From: Clostridiales bacterium UBA6330
GTDB taxonomy: Bacteria; Bacillota; Clostridia; Oscillospirales; CAG-272
Length of the DNA: 13,810 nt
Reading direction: 5' to 3'
Assembly (NCBI GenBank): GCA_002438075.1
Contig: DJSQ01000168.1
Span: 1-13,810 of the forward strand
Below, piece by piece: positions 6,102-13,774 of this stretch. The notes beneath the pieces are model-generated. The model did no database searches. It had not been told where the DNA came from and worked only from the letters and a program-made list of their open reading frames with translations. Positions within the stretch are counted from its first letter, which is position 1. Every line of letters begins with the position of its first letter. A program made the position numbers and the translations under genes.

Positions 6102-8237
6102 TTACAGGAGCCGCACGGTCACGCCGTTGTCCGTCAGGCAGTCACCGCCAACGAACACCTCAAATTCGCCCGCCTCCAAAACAGGCTCGCCCGTTTTGCC
6201 GTAGTACATCAGCTCGTGCGCGCCGACTTCAAACGTGACCGTTTTCCGCTCTCCCACACGGAGCGGCACCCGCCGAAAGCCCTTCAGCTCCCGCAGCGGA
6301 CGGCACATCCGCGCAACCCTGTCGTGAAGGTAAAGCTGTACGACCTCCACCGCGTCACGCCCGCCGAGGTTTTCCACCTCCGCCGTGACGGGAAAGGTCT
6401 TTCCCGCTTCAAGCTCCCGCACCGTCAGGGGCGGCTCCTCACATTTTGGCGCACCGTAACGCACGCGCGCATAGGTCAGGCCGAAGCCGAACGGATAGTA
6501 GGGAGACGCAAGGCTGTCCCGATAGCCCCCGGGCATACTCTCCCCGTAATAGGAGTTGACCTCGTGCCCGCTTGAATAGCAATTGTAATAGAGCGGCAGA
6601 TGCGTTGCCAGACGCGGAAAGGTGACGGGCGTTCTGCCCGAGGGGGAACGGTCCCCAAAGAGCAGGTCCGCCGCCGCGCTTGCCGCCTCACAGCCGCCGT
6701 GCCACGCATACAGAATCGCGTCAAACTGCTCCGCAATCCCCTGCATGGCAATCGGTCTGCCGTAAAAGAACACGCCGACAAGCTTTTTTCCGAGCGCCCT
6801 TGCGCGCCGCAGAAGGAAGCGTTCGTAATCGGAGATTGTAATATCGGAAATACAGGCATTCTCCCCCGTGCTGTAGTGGTCCTCGTAAAAGGCAAGCACC
6901 ACAACCTCCGCATCGGTCCGATTCGATTCGCAATTGCGGTCGTAGCACAACAGCTCGGGGCGCGTCACCTTTTCCCGCATAGCTTCGCAGAAGTTTGCGG
7001 TCTTGGACGGGTCCCCGTCCAGCGACCAGCTTCCGTGCAGTCCCCGACGCTCCTCTGCGCCCTCGCCGACCAGAAGCAGGCTTGTGTCCTTCGCCAGCGG
7101 AAGCAGACCGCCCTCGTTTTTCAGGAGCACCGCCGCCTCCCCCGCAAGCGTCCGCGCGCTTTTGCGGTGTGCACCGAGGTCAAACGTCCGACGCTCGCAA
7201 TACGGCGCTTCAAACAGTCCCTTTGCGAATTTGACCCGCAGGACCCGCCGCACGGCAAGGTCGACCGCCGCCTCCGAAAGCTGCCCCTCGCGGACCGCCC
7301 GCTCACCCTCGTTCAGGTAGCAGAAGTCCGCCATATCCATGTCGACCCCCGCTTCAAGCGCCAGTGCCGCCGCCTCGCAATCATCCGCCGCCACGCCGTT
7401 GCGAATCAACTGATGAACTGCGGCATAGTCGGAAACGACCATCCCCTCAAAGCCGAGCTTTTCCCGCAAAATTTCGGTCAGGCAGTGGCGGCTCGCGCTG
7501 ACGGGCTCGCCGTTGAGGTCGTTGAAGGAGGACATCACCGTGGTTGCGCCCGCTTCGATTGCCTCACGGAACGCGGGCAGATAGAAATTGTACAGCCCGT
7601 AATCCGAAATTTCCGTGTGGCAGTAGTCGCGCCCGCCCTCCGCCGCGCCATAGCCGACGAAATGCTTTGCGCAGGCAAACACGCTCCCCGCGCGGTCGGT
7701 CCCATCGCCCTGAAAGCCTTCCACAACGGCTCTCGCCATCTGCGCGCCGACATACGGGTCCTCGCCGCTGCCCTCGATGATGCGTCCCCAGCGCGGGTCG
7801 CGGGAGAGGTCCAGCATGGGGGCAAAGGACTGATGCACGCTGTCGTTTGCCGCCTCCTCCGCAATCTCGCGGTAGCAGTGCTTCACCAGCTCGGGGTCAA
7901 AGGCTGCCGCCATTGCAAGCGGAATCGGGTAAACGGTCCTGTGCCCGTGAATCACATCCCTGCCGAAGAGCAACGGGATGCCGTGCGGACCCTCCTCCAC
8001 CGCAATCCGCTGTAGCTCGTTGTAAAAGGAGACATCAATCTCCCCCTGCGGCGTGTTCCCCGCCGTGGAGCCGACCGACATCAGAATCGAGCCGACCTCG
8101 CCGCGGCGGACCGCCTCGCGCAATTCCTCCGCACGGTCCGCCTTCACGGTTTCCGCCTGTGTCAATTGCCCCAGCTTCTCCCGCAGGGTCATCCGCTCCA
8201 GCAGTTCGTTGATACGGTCCTCCCATTCAAGCCGCAT
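6102..8237 (-). CDS. Glycoside hydrolase family 3 beta-glycosidase (beta-glucosidase-like), cytoplasmic
   Basis: A 711-residue GH3 enzyme that would release a terminal sugar from beta-linked oligosaccharides with retention. The N-terminal barrel (about 10-340) shows GRDVIHGHRTVYPIPLAMAA (92-111), the RDPRWGRIIEGSGEDP signature (146-161), KHFVGYG (191-197) and the nucleophile strand GMVVSDYAAV, with Asp270 as nucleophile. The second domain (about 365-565) contains TGEN with Glu459 at the usual place of the acid/base, followed by a GRPI strand. A fibronectin-III-like domain ends the protein (EVVQLYLHD, RELKGFRRV). Length and domain order are normal for the family. There is no signal peptide. 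The start at 8237 has GGAGGAG inside the last codons of the upstream gene and only four bases between the genes, so translation is probably coupled. Exact sugar specificity (glucose, xylose or other) cannot be told. Confidence 0.93.
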   Translation of the reverse strand: MRLEWEDRINELLERMTLREKLGQLTQAETVKADRAEELREAVRRGEVGSILMSVGSTAGNTPQGEIDVSFYNELQRIAVEEGPHGIPLLFGRDVIHGHRTVYPIPLAMAAAFDPELVKHCYREIAEEAANDSVHQSFAPMLDLSRDPRWGRIIEGSGEDPYVGAQMARAVVEGFQGDGTDRAGSVFACAKHFVGYGAAEGGRDYCHTEISDYGLYNFYLPAFREAIEAGATTVMSSFNDLNGEPVSASRHCLTEILREKLGFEGMVVSDYAAVHQLIRNGVAADDCEAAALALEAGVDMDMADFCYLNEGERAVREGQLSEAAVDLAVRRVLRVKFAKGLFEAPYCERRTFDLGAHRKSARTLAGEAAVLLKNEGGLLPLAKDTSLLLVGEGAEERRGLHGSWSLDGDPSKTANFCEAMREKVTRPELLCYDRNCESNRTDAEVVVLAFYEDHYSTGENACISDITISDYERFLLRRARALGKKLVGVFFYGRPIAMQGIAEQFDAILYAWHGGCEAASAAADLLFGDRSPSGRTPVTFPRLATHLPLYYNCYSSGHEVNSYYGESMPGGYRDSLASPYYPFGFGLTYARVRYGAPKCEEPPLTVRELEAGKTFPVTAEVENLGGRDAVEVVQLYLHDRVARMCRPLRELKGFRRVPLRVGERKTVTFEVGAHELMYYGKTGEPVLEAGEFEVFVGGDCLTDNGVTVRLL

Positions 8238-8241
8238 CCCG

Positions 8242-9156
8242 TCAGCTCCTCCCCAGCATATGCCGCATGACCTTGACGGCAAACGCGGCGGTCTCAATCT
8301 CAAAGCCGCTCCCGAAATGCCGCAGGTTCAGCTCCATATTGTAGATGCCGTTGTAGCCGATGTCCTCCAGCGCCCGCATGGTGTCCGCCCAATCGATGGT
8401 TCCCGTCATGGGAATCTTGTGCTGGTCGGTCAGCGTGTCATTGTCGTTGAGGTGCAGGACCGTGATGTCCGACCCCAGCCGACGGATTGCCTCGGGGGGC
8501 TTGGGGAACCCGAAGCGGCTTGCCTTGTTGGTGTGTCCCGTGTCCATGCAAACGGTGAACCAATCGCGGTACGCGCTCGCTTGGCGGATGCGTTCGTTCA
8601 CATTCATGAATTCATCGAGATTTCCGAAGAAGTCCACGCAATCGTACTGCACCGCGTCCCCGAAGGTCTCGGTTGCCAGCTTCACACGGTATTTTGCCGC
8701 GTATGGGAGCATCCGCGTGAACTGGTCAAAGCTCAGCCCGCGCATCATCACGGGGGCGGGGTTCGGTCCGTGATGAATCGAGGTCGGGTTGTGGATGACA
8801 CAAACCTTCGCCCCAAGCGTGCTTGCCGCCAGCAGGTCCAGCCGCGCGTTCTCCACCTGTGCGTCATCCGCTTCCCTGTTGCCGAGAAAGCCCTCGCCGC
8901 GCCCGTGGGTCTGCCCGATGATCAGCCCCAGCGATTCGGCGTATTTGCGCAGGTCGGTAAAGTACGCCACAACCGCCTCGTCCCCCTGCGCGTAGATTGA
9001 GGTCGGCTCGCGGTAGTCCCAGACCCGCTTGTCAAAGCGGTGCGTTGCAAAGTCCACCGAATCCGCGCCGATGCGGGCGGCAATCTCCAGCGCCCCTCTG
9101 TCTCCGTAAATTTCCTGTAAAATCCCGATCGAAATTCCGATCTTCTTGTCACTCAT
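8242..9156 (-). CDS. Sugar phosphate isomerase/epimerase family TIM barrel (xylose isomerase-like)
   Basis: A 304-residue cytoplasmic protein of the AP-endonuclease-2/xylose-isomerase-like superfamily, which includes inosose dehydratases, hexulose and tagatose 3-epimerases and related enzymes. Candidate metal ligands fall in the expected order: E163 in ATETFGD, D205 and H208 in CMDTGHTNKA, H235 in LHLNDND, and E275 in NMELN. Length is typical for the family. The start at 9156 (MSDKK) is preferred because GGAAG lies six bases upstream; an in-frame ATG at 9168 (MEETMSDKK) is possible but has no well-spaced site. The gene sits between the beta-helix lipoprotein (21-base gap) and the GH3 gene (4-base gap), so it probably converts the released monosaccharide. 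The precise reaction is unknown, because the superfamily is functionally mixed. Confidence 0.85.
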   Translation of the reverse strand: MSDKKIGISIGILQEIYGDRGALEIAARIGADSVDFATHRFDKRVWDYREPTSIYAQGDEAVVAYFTDLRKYAESLGLIIGQTHGRGEGFLGNREADDAQVENARLDLLAASTLGAKVCVIHNPTSIHHGPNPAPVMMRGLSFDQFTRMLPYAAKYRVKLATETFGDAVQYDCVDFFGNLDEFMNVNERIRQASAYRDWFTVCMDTGHTNKASRFGFPKPPEAIRRLGSDITVLHLNDNDTLTDQHKIPMTGTIDWADTMRALEDIGYNGIYNMELNLRHFGSGFEIETAAFAVKVMRHMLGRS

Positions 9157-9177
9157 GGTTTCTTCCATTTCCGATTT

Positions 9178-11481
9178 TCAATTTATTTTAATCAGGCTGA
9201 TATCGGTCAGATCAAACATCAGGTCCTTTGCCCATGCACCTGTAATCGTCAGGCGAAGCTGCGGCTGCTCCAGCAGGTTGGCGGCAACGCTGAATTCCAG
9301 ACTGCCCGCCGTCCACTCGGTCCCTGCCGTAACGGTTCCCGACTTGAGCGTCACCGACTCCAAGCCGTAGCCGATCGACACCGTGAGCGGTACGCTCTCA
9401 TCGGACTTCGCCTTGAAGGTCACGCGGTAGGTCCCCACGCCATACTTTTTGACCGCCTCGTTCAGCAGGCAATGAATGCCCGTTACATCGGTCTTTCCCG
9501 CGTTTGCCGTGACATGAATCACCGTTACACCGTTCTCCCGTTTTGCCGTCAGCTCCATATGCCCCGCGCGGATTTCGGTAAACCGAGAAAGAATTCCCGT
9601 GTCGGGCAGGAGCAGGTTGCCACCCGTGCTGTTCGGGGTCAGAATCAGGCGGTTCCCATCGGTTCGGACTTCCTTTGCCATGCCCGCAGAGACCAGCGCC
9701 GAAACGGAGACATACGGAATGCCGTTCCGCAGGACCGTTTCCGCCGTCTTGCCCGTGCGCAGCTCGCGTTGCGTCTGCTCATACGGCAGCAGGATGTCGC
9801 TTCCCTCGCGGAGCACGGGAGCGGCATAGAACACCTGCCATGCGCCGATGAGGACATTGAGGTCGTTTTTGTAGTTGATAACCGATTTGTGCTTCTTGAT
9901 GCCCGCGTTGAAATCATCGGTCGTGCTGTAGGTGAATTCATGCGTATCGGGGTACCCGATCCAGCCCCAATTGCGGTCGGGGAAAACATACCCCCCATAA
10001 TTGCCCGCATAGGTGTTCCGATTCGGGGTAATTGATGGGACCAAGACCCCATCAACCGAGACATTCACCAGATTCACCTGATAGTTCCCCGTTGCAAGGT
10101 TCTGATAGAACACCGCCCGAATGCCGTCAATATCGGGCAGATACACGTTTTTGATGGTAAACCCGCCGTTTGCGGGAACCGCAGGATTCGTGATGTTCTC
10201 AATCGTCAGGAAGCTGTTCGTATAGGTCACATCCAAAGCATAGAGGTTGGTTATCGTGCTATTGTCAATCAGCGTTTGGTTGTTGGAGCCGTTCATCTCG
10301 CAGTTGATAATGTGCTCATCCGCTCGAAAGACATAGATATTCTCCAGCGAGGAATTGCGGACATCGGTTTGCGGATAGAGCGCATTGCAGGTGGTCCCAA
10401 CCAGAATATCCTTGTAGTGGACCTCATCCTCGTACACCAGCGCATTGTCGCCGCAGTAAACAAAGCAGTGCTCCGCCAGCGTGTTCCGATTGTAATAGTT
10501 GAAGGACAGCCCGTCACTCGTCATCTGCGAGGAAAGCAATTTGGTGTTGGTCACTTGGTTTTCCTTTGCATAGGTCCGCCCCCAGATGCCCTGCACGAAG
10601 ATGTTGAAGCCGCGGGAATCCAGCATATGCACGCCGTCAATCTTCACGTTGCTTGCGTTGCGGATATACAGCATCCCGCTGACATCGCCCAGCTCCTTCT
10701 TATCGTAGCGGTAAATGTCGCCGAAGGGGTCCACAACCGCGCCACGCCCGATGACACGGCAATTGTCGGCAGTAATCCGAATGCGCGCGTTCAGCACCGC
10801 GCCCGGCTTGATGTAAAGCGTGGTCCCCTTTTGGTTCAGCTCCAGAACGCCGCCCTCCTCCTCTTGCCAGCCGTCCACAACGATTGTGTTGGGTCCCTTG
10901 ACGGGAACCTCGCTCTCGGGCTCGTCGGCAAACACGGCAAGCAGGGTGCTGTCCTTGTCGTTGAGGCGAATCATGAAGTAATCGGGCTTATCGAGGTAGA
11001 CCGAAATCACGCCCTTGTAGAACTGTTTTTTGAATTTCTTTGCGGAGGGAATCACCGAATAGCTTTCAAAATCGGTGTTGACCCGAATGTCCACGCGCAC
11101 ACCCCCGCCGCTTGCATCAAAGGCAAAGGTGGAGAAGCGGCGATATTCGTCCGCCGAGGTGTCCAGCGGGCTCCGCGTGGTGCGGCTCGCCATTGTATGG
11201 TTGTAAGCAGGCAGGGTCGCGGTTTTGTCCCCCTGCGTCACGCTGACCGTGTAGAGATAGTCCCGCGCAATCCGCTCGTCAAATTCGGGGTAAACGACCA
11301 GCGTGGAAGGCTCTGTGTCACCGTTTCCGTCATCGGTCCCGTCCGTGTAGCCACTCGGCTTGGTTTCGGCTGTCGTGTTCGGCTTCTCCTCTCCGCCGCC
11401 GCGGCAGCTGACCAGCGCACAGGAGACCAACATCAGAAGCCCAAGCAGGAATGCAATTGCTTTTATCGTTTGATTTTTCAT
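9178..11481 (-). CDS. Lipoprotein right-handed beta-helix glycosidase-like protein (clan GH-N-like, GH28/GH49-related) with C-terminal accessory domains
   Basis: A 767-residue surface lipoprotein. The start at 11481 has GGAGG seven bases upstream. The signal peptide carries two overlapping lipobox candidates (LVSC at 18-21 and 23-26) followed by a Gly/Thr/Asp linker to about residue 60. Residues about 60-200 form a beta-sandwich resembling the N-terminal domain of GH49 dextranases and isopullulanases. Residues about 205-480 form a beta-helix: PGAVLNARI, GRGAVVDPFGD, NVKIDGVHMLDS, then SDG (D323), GDN (D345, N346) and GTTCNALYPQTDV. This follows the SDG/GDD/GHG order of polygalacturonases, but the second Asp of the DD pair is Asn. 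Residues about 560-620 look like a copper-amine-oxidase-N-type domain (VLRNGIPYVSVSALVSAG), and 665-767 like a CBM4/9-type jelly roll (GTYRVTFKAKS, then DLTDISLIKI). It is probably a polysaccharide-cleaving or -binding protein; the substrate is unknown. Confidence 0.8.
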   Translation of the reverse strand: MKNQTIKAIAFLLGLLMLVSCALVSCRGGGEEKPNTTAETKPSGYTDGTDDGNGDTEPSTLVVYPEFDERIARDYLYTVSVTQGDKTATLPAYNHTMASRTTRSPLDTSADEYRRFSTFAFDASGGGVRVDIRVNTDFESYSVIPSAKKFKKQFYKGVISVYLDKPDYFMIRLNDKDSTLLAVFADEPESEVPVKGPNTIVVDGWQEEEGGVLELNQKGTTLYIKPGAVLNARIRITADNCRVIGRGAVVDPFGDIYRYDKKELGDVSGMLYIRNASNVKIDGVHMLDSRGFNIFVQGIWGRTYAKENQVTNTKLLSSQMTSDGLSFNYYNRNTLAEHCFVYCGDNALVYEDEVHYKDILVGTTCNALYPQTDVRNSSLENIYVFRADEHIINCEMNGSNNQTLIDNSTITNLYALDVTYTNSFLTIENITNPAVPANGGFTIKNVYLPDIDGIRAVFYQNLATGNYQVNLVNVSVDGVLVPSITPNRNTYAGNYGGYVFPDRNWGWIGYPDTHEFTYSTTDDFNAGIKKHKSVINYKNDLNVLIGAWQVFYAAPVLREGSDILLPYEQTQRELRTGKTAETVLRNGIPYVSVSALVSAGMAKEVRTDGNRLILTPNSTGGNLLLPDTGILSRFTEIRAGHMELTAKRENGVTVIHVTANAGKTDVTGIHCLLNEAVKKYGVGTYRVTFKAKSDESVPLTVSIGYGLESVTLKSGTVTAGTEWTAGSLEFSVAANLLEQPQLRLTITGAWAKDLMFDLTDISLIKIN

Positions 11482-11493
11482 GGCAAATCCTCC

Positions 11494-11528
11494 GTTTTCA
11501 GTTCTCGGTTCTCGGTTTTCGGTTTTCA
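11494..11528 (-). repeat. Five tandem 7-bp repeats spanning a stop codon
   Basis: The plus strand reads GTTTTCA, GTTCTCG, GTTCTCG, GTTTTCG, GTTTTCA without interruption (consensus GTTYTCR). The last unit contains the TGA stop (11528-11526) of the upstream minus-strand gene. The array fills most of the 44-base gap between the two beta-helix paralogues. Short heptamer arrays like this are known in intergenic DNA of several bacterial groups. A slippage-prone spacer is the simplest reading. Confidence 0.8.
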
Positions 11529-13607
11529 GTCGATTTTCGTCAGGGACAGGCACCGCACGTCGAATTCCTCAACCGCGCAGTCCCCGTTTCCGCTGATGAT
11601 GATTGCGATTTTCGGCTCGTCAAGGTCCGCTTCGTCAACCGTCACCTCCAGCGAGCGGGCGCTCCAGTCCGCCGTCAGCGGGAAGCACTGCTCTGCGGCG
11701 GCGCGGTTGCTGTAGTCAATCGCCGCGCGAATCGGCTTTTCCTCGGGCGAGCGCACCTCAAAGTCCAGCCGATAGGTCCCCGCGCCGTACTTTCGGACCT
11801 CCTCCCCAATCAGGCGAAAAAGCCCCACGCTCTTGTGGTGGAAGGTGTTGATGACACGAAGGACCGTTTCCCCATCCTCGCGCAACGCAACCAGATGCGA
11901 GGCGTAGCAGATATACTCGGTATATTTCGAGACAATCCCGCTGTCGGGCGGGAGCAGATTGCCGCAGGGGTCGTTCGGGGTCAGGAGCAGGCGATTTCTT
12001 ATCATGTCAATCGATTTTGCCATCCCGCTCCGCGTCAGGTCGGAAAGACCGACATATGCAACCCCATCGCGCAGGACGGTTTCCGCCATGCAATCGGTGC
12101 GGAGCTCGCGCCGCAGGGTCTCGGCGGGCAGGAAAATCTCAATCCCCTCATATCGGACCGGTGCGGGGAAAAAAATCTGCCAATGCCCGATGTACACATT
12201 CAATTGGTTTTTGTAGTCCACCGTTTCCCGCGCGGACGGAATGCAGGGGTCAAAATCCGCATCGGACAGACAGCGGAAGCTGTGCCCTGCGGGGACCACC
12301 GCGCCGCCCGTTGTCTCGGGGGTAATCTCCCGCAGCAGTTTGCCGTCCACGGAGCAGTTCTTCAGCGTAATCTTGTAATCCCCTGCCGCGATGTTCCGAT
12401 AGAAATCGCAGGTCCGCGTGTCGGAAAGCTTCCGCAGCCAGACATTCTCCACCGTCAGCCCCTCGCCGATGGTAACCGCAGGGTTCGACTTCGGAAGCTC
12501 CACAAACAGGAAATACGGTGTAAAGGTGATATCCACGGCGGAAAAGTTGCGAATGGTGTGGTCCTGCGACCGCGTGATGCCGTTTTCGCCGCCCATTGTG
12601 ACGTTAATCAAGCCCTCATCGGCGCGGAATACGTAGATATCCTCCGCCGAGGAGCCCTCGACATCGGTCTGCGGATAAAGCGCGTTGCAGGTGGTGCCGA
12701 CGGTGACATCCCGATAGTGCGCGTAGTCCTCATAGACCAGCGCGTTATCGCCGCAATAGACAAAGCAATGCTCCGCGCGGGAATTCCTTGCGTAGTAGCA
12801 GAAGGTAATGCCGTCACTCGACATCTGCGTGGAGAGAATTTTGACATTCCGCACCAGATTGTCGGTTGCCCAGACCTCCGCCCATGTGCCGATGACCTCA
12901 AGGTTGAACGCCTTTGCATCCAGAAGGTGAACGCCGTCAACCAACGTGCGGTTGACGCTCTTTATCAGTATCACCCCGCCCGTGTCCAGCTCGGCGGCGC
13001 TGTAACGGTAGATATCCCCCACGGGGTCCACAATCGCGCCACGCCCGATGATGCGGCAGTCGTCGGCAAGCACCTGTATCCGCGCGTTCAGGACCGCGCC
13101 CGCAGGGATGTAAACGGTGGTGTGCGGCTCGGTGAGCGTCAGGACCCCGCCCTCCACCTCCTGCCAGCGGTCAACCACAATCGTCTTTTCGCCCTCGCGC
13201 GGGAGCTCGGCTTCGGGCGCGTCCGCAAGAATGGCAAGGTCGGTGTGGTCCCCGCCGTCCAGACGGATGACCACATAGTCGGGGCGGTCCAGATAGACCG
13301 AAATGACCCCGTCCCTGAAGCTGTGGCGGAAGTGCTTCCGCGCGGGCATGACCTCGTAGCTGCGGAAATCGCACCCGACCCGAACGTCCACGCGCACGCC
13401 CTCCCCCGCAAACGCGAAGGTGGAGAACCGACGGAATTCGTCGGCGCGTCTGCCGTCAAGCGGGTTGCGGTTGACGCGGCTGTCCTCGGTGTGGTTGTAA
13501 ACGGGAAGCGTTTCGGTGCGCGTCCCCTGCGTCACGCTGACATGATAGAGGTAGTCCCGCTCAATGCGTTCATCGAATTCGGGATAAATAATCAGTTGGT
13601 TTTCCAT
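11526..13607 (-). CDS. Leaderless right-handed beta-helix glycosidase-like protein, paralogue of the adjacent lipoprotein
   Basis: A 693-residue protein, collinear with residues 61-767 of the lipoprotein encoded at 9178-11481 and roughly half identical to it by eye. It has no signal peptide: the start at 13607 (MENQLIIYPEFDER) has AGGAG six bases upstream, and the 15 codons in frame before it are not hydrophobic. It therefore appears cytoplasmic. The catalytic-type motifs are kept: SDG (D265), AEHCFVYCGDNALVYED (D287, N288) and VGTTCNALYPQTDV. The same Asn replaces the second Asp of the clan GH-N pair. The amine-oxidase-N-like segment (VLRDGVAYVGLSDLTRSG) and the C-terminal jelly-roll-like segment (GTYRLDFEVRS, ending in CLSLTKID) are also present. 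It is the first gene of the five-gene operon. It may act on imported oligosaccharides; a non-classically exported or signal-less decayed copy is the alternative. Confidence 0.8.
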   Translation of the reverse strand: MENQLIIYPEFDERIERDYLYHVSVTQGTRTETLPVYNHTEDSRVNRNPLDGRRADEFRRFSTFAFAGEGVRVDVRVGCDFRSYEVMPARKHFRHSFRDGVISVYLDRPDYVVIRLDGGDHTDLAILADAPEAELPREGEKTIVVDRWQEVEGGVLTLTEPHTTVYIPAGAVLNARIQVLADDCRIIGRGAIVDPVGDIYRYSAAELDTGGVILIKSVNRTLVDGVHLLDAKAFNLEVIGTWAEVWATDNLVRNVKILSTQMSSDGITFCYYARNSRAEHCFVYCGDNALVYEDYAHYRDVTVGTTCNALYPQTDVEGSSAEDIYVFRADEGLINVTMGGENGITRSQDHTIRNFSAVDITFTPYFLFVELPKSNPAVTIGEGLTVENVWLRKLSDTRTCDFYRNIAAGDYKITLKNCSVDGKLLREITPETTGGAVVPAGHSFRCLSDADFDPCIPSARETVDYKNQLNVYIGHWQIFFPAPVRYEGIEIFLPAETLRRELRTDCMAETVLRDGVAYVGLSDLTRSGMAKSIDMIRNRLLLTPNDPCGNLLPPDSGIVSKYTEYICYASHLVALREDGETVLRVINTFHHKSVGLFRLIGEEVRKYGAGTYRLDFEVRSPEEKPIRAAIDYSNRAAAEQCFPLTADWSARSLEVTVDEADLDEPKIAIIISGNGDCAVEEFDVRCLSLTKID

Positions 13608-13649
13608 TGGATTCTCCTGTTTCGGGTATTTACGGCAACGAAAAGAATT

Positions 13650-13663
13650 CATACGCGCGTATG
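13650..13663. promoter_or_regulatory. Perfect 14-bp palindrome upstream of the five-gene operon
   Basis: CATACGCGCGTATG is its own reverse complement. It lies 43-56 bases upstream of the ATG at 13607, where a promoter or operator is expected. I found no convincing -35/-10 pair in this gap (the best -10-like box is TATGAA, overlapping the palindrome). A central CG with symmetric arms suits a LacI- or GntR-type repressor site. No copy occurs upstream of the other genes, although the regulator promoter carries a different palindrome (CCACGCGTGG) with the shared core ACGCGT/ACGCGCGT. Confidence 0.45.
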
Positions 13664-13692
13664 CTTTCCTTACATTGCGGGAAATGGATGTA

Positions 13693-13718
13693 TGTTCGCC
13701 CTTACTCGGGTGCCGAGA
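13693..13718 (+). repeat. Dispersed intergenic repeat, inner right copy
   Basis: Twenty-six bases, from TGTTCGCCCTTACTCGG to GTGCCGAGA, are identical to 13775-13800 and lie in the same orientation, 82 bases apart. Similarity ends sharply after CCGAGA, where this copy continues GTGACTG and the outer copy continues TCCCGCC. This suggests a truncated or recombined unit. Confidence 0.85.
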
Positions 13719-13774
13719 GTGACTGAACGCCGTAGGTGGTTGTTCTGGGATTATGCCCGTTGGTTGGCTGTAGG
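13719..13774. other. Spacer between the two direct repeats
   Basis: Fifty-six bases with no open reading frame of note. It is G/T-rich on the plus strand and contains GTAGGTGG and CTGTAGG, which echo the bases just before the outer repeat copy. It is probably part of the same repeat-derived intergenic DNA. Confidence 0.4.

Noticed and set aside
6600..8015. Long plus-strand open frame opposite the GH3 gene
   Set aside because: It is fully antisense to an unmistakable GH3 enzyme and shows no recognisable motif; similar shadows occur at 891-1871, 4448-5392, 8053-9000 and 10276-11715.
8242..9168. Assignment of the TIM-barrel protein to a specific enzyme such as xylose isomerase or tagatose 3-epimerase
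   Set aside because: The metal-ligand pattern supports only the superfamily; its members catalyse many different reactions and no substrate-specific motif was recognised.
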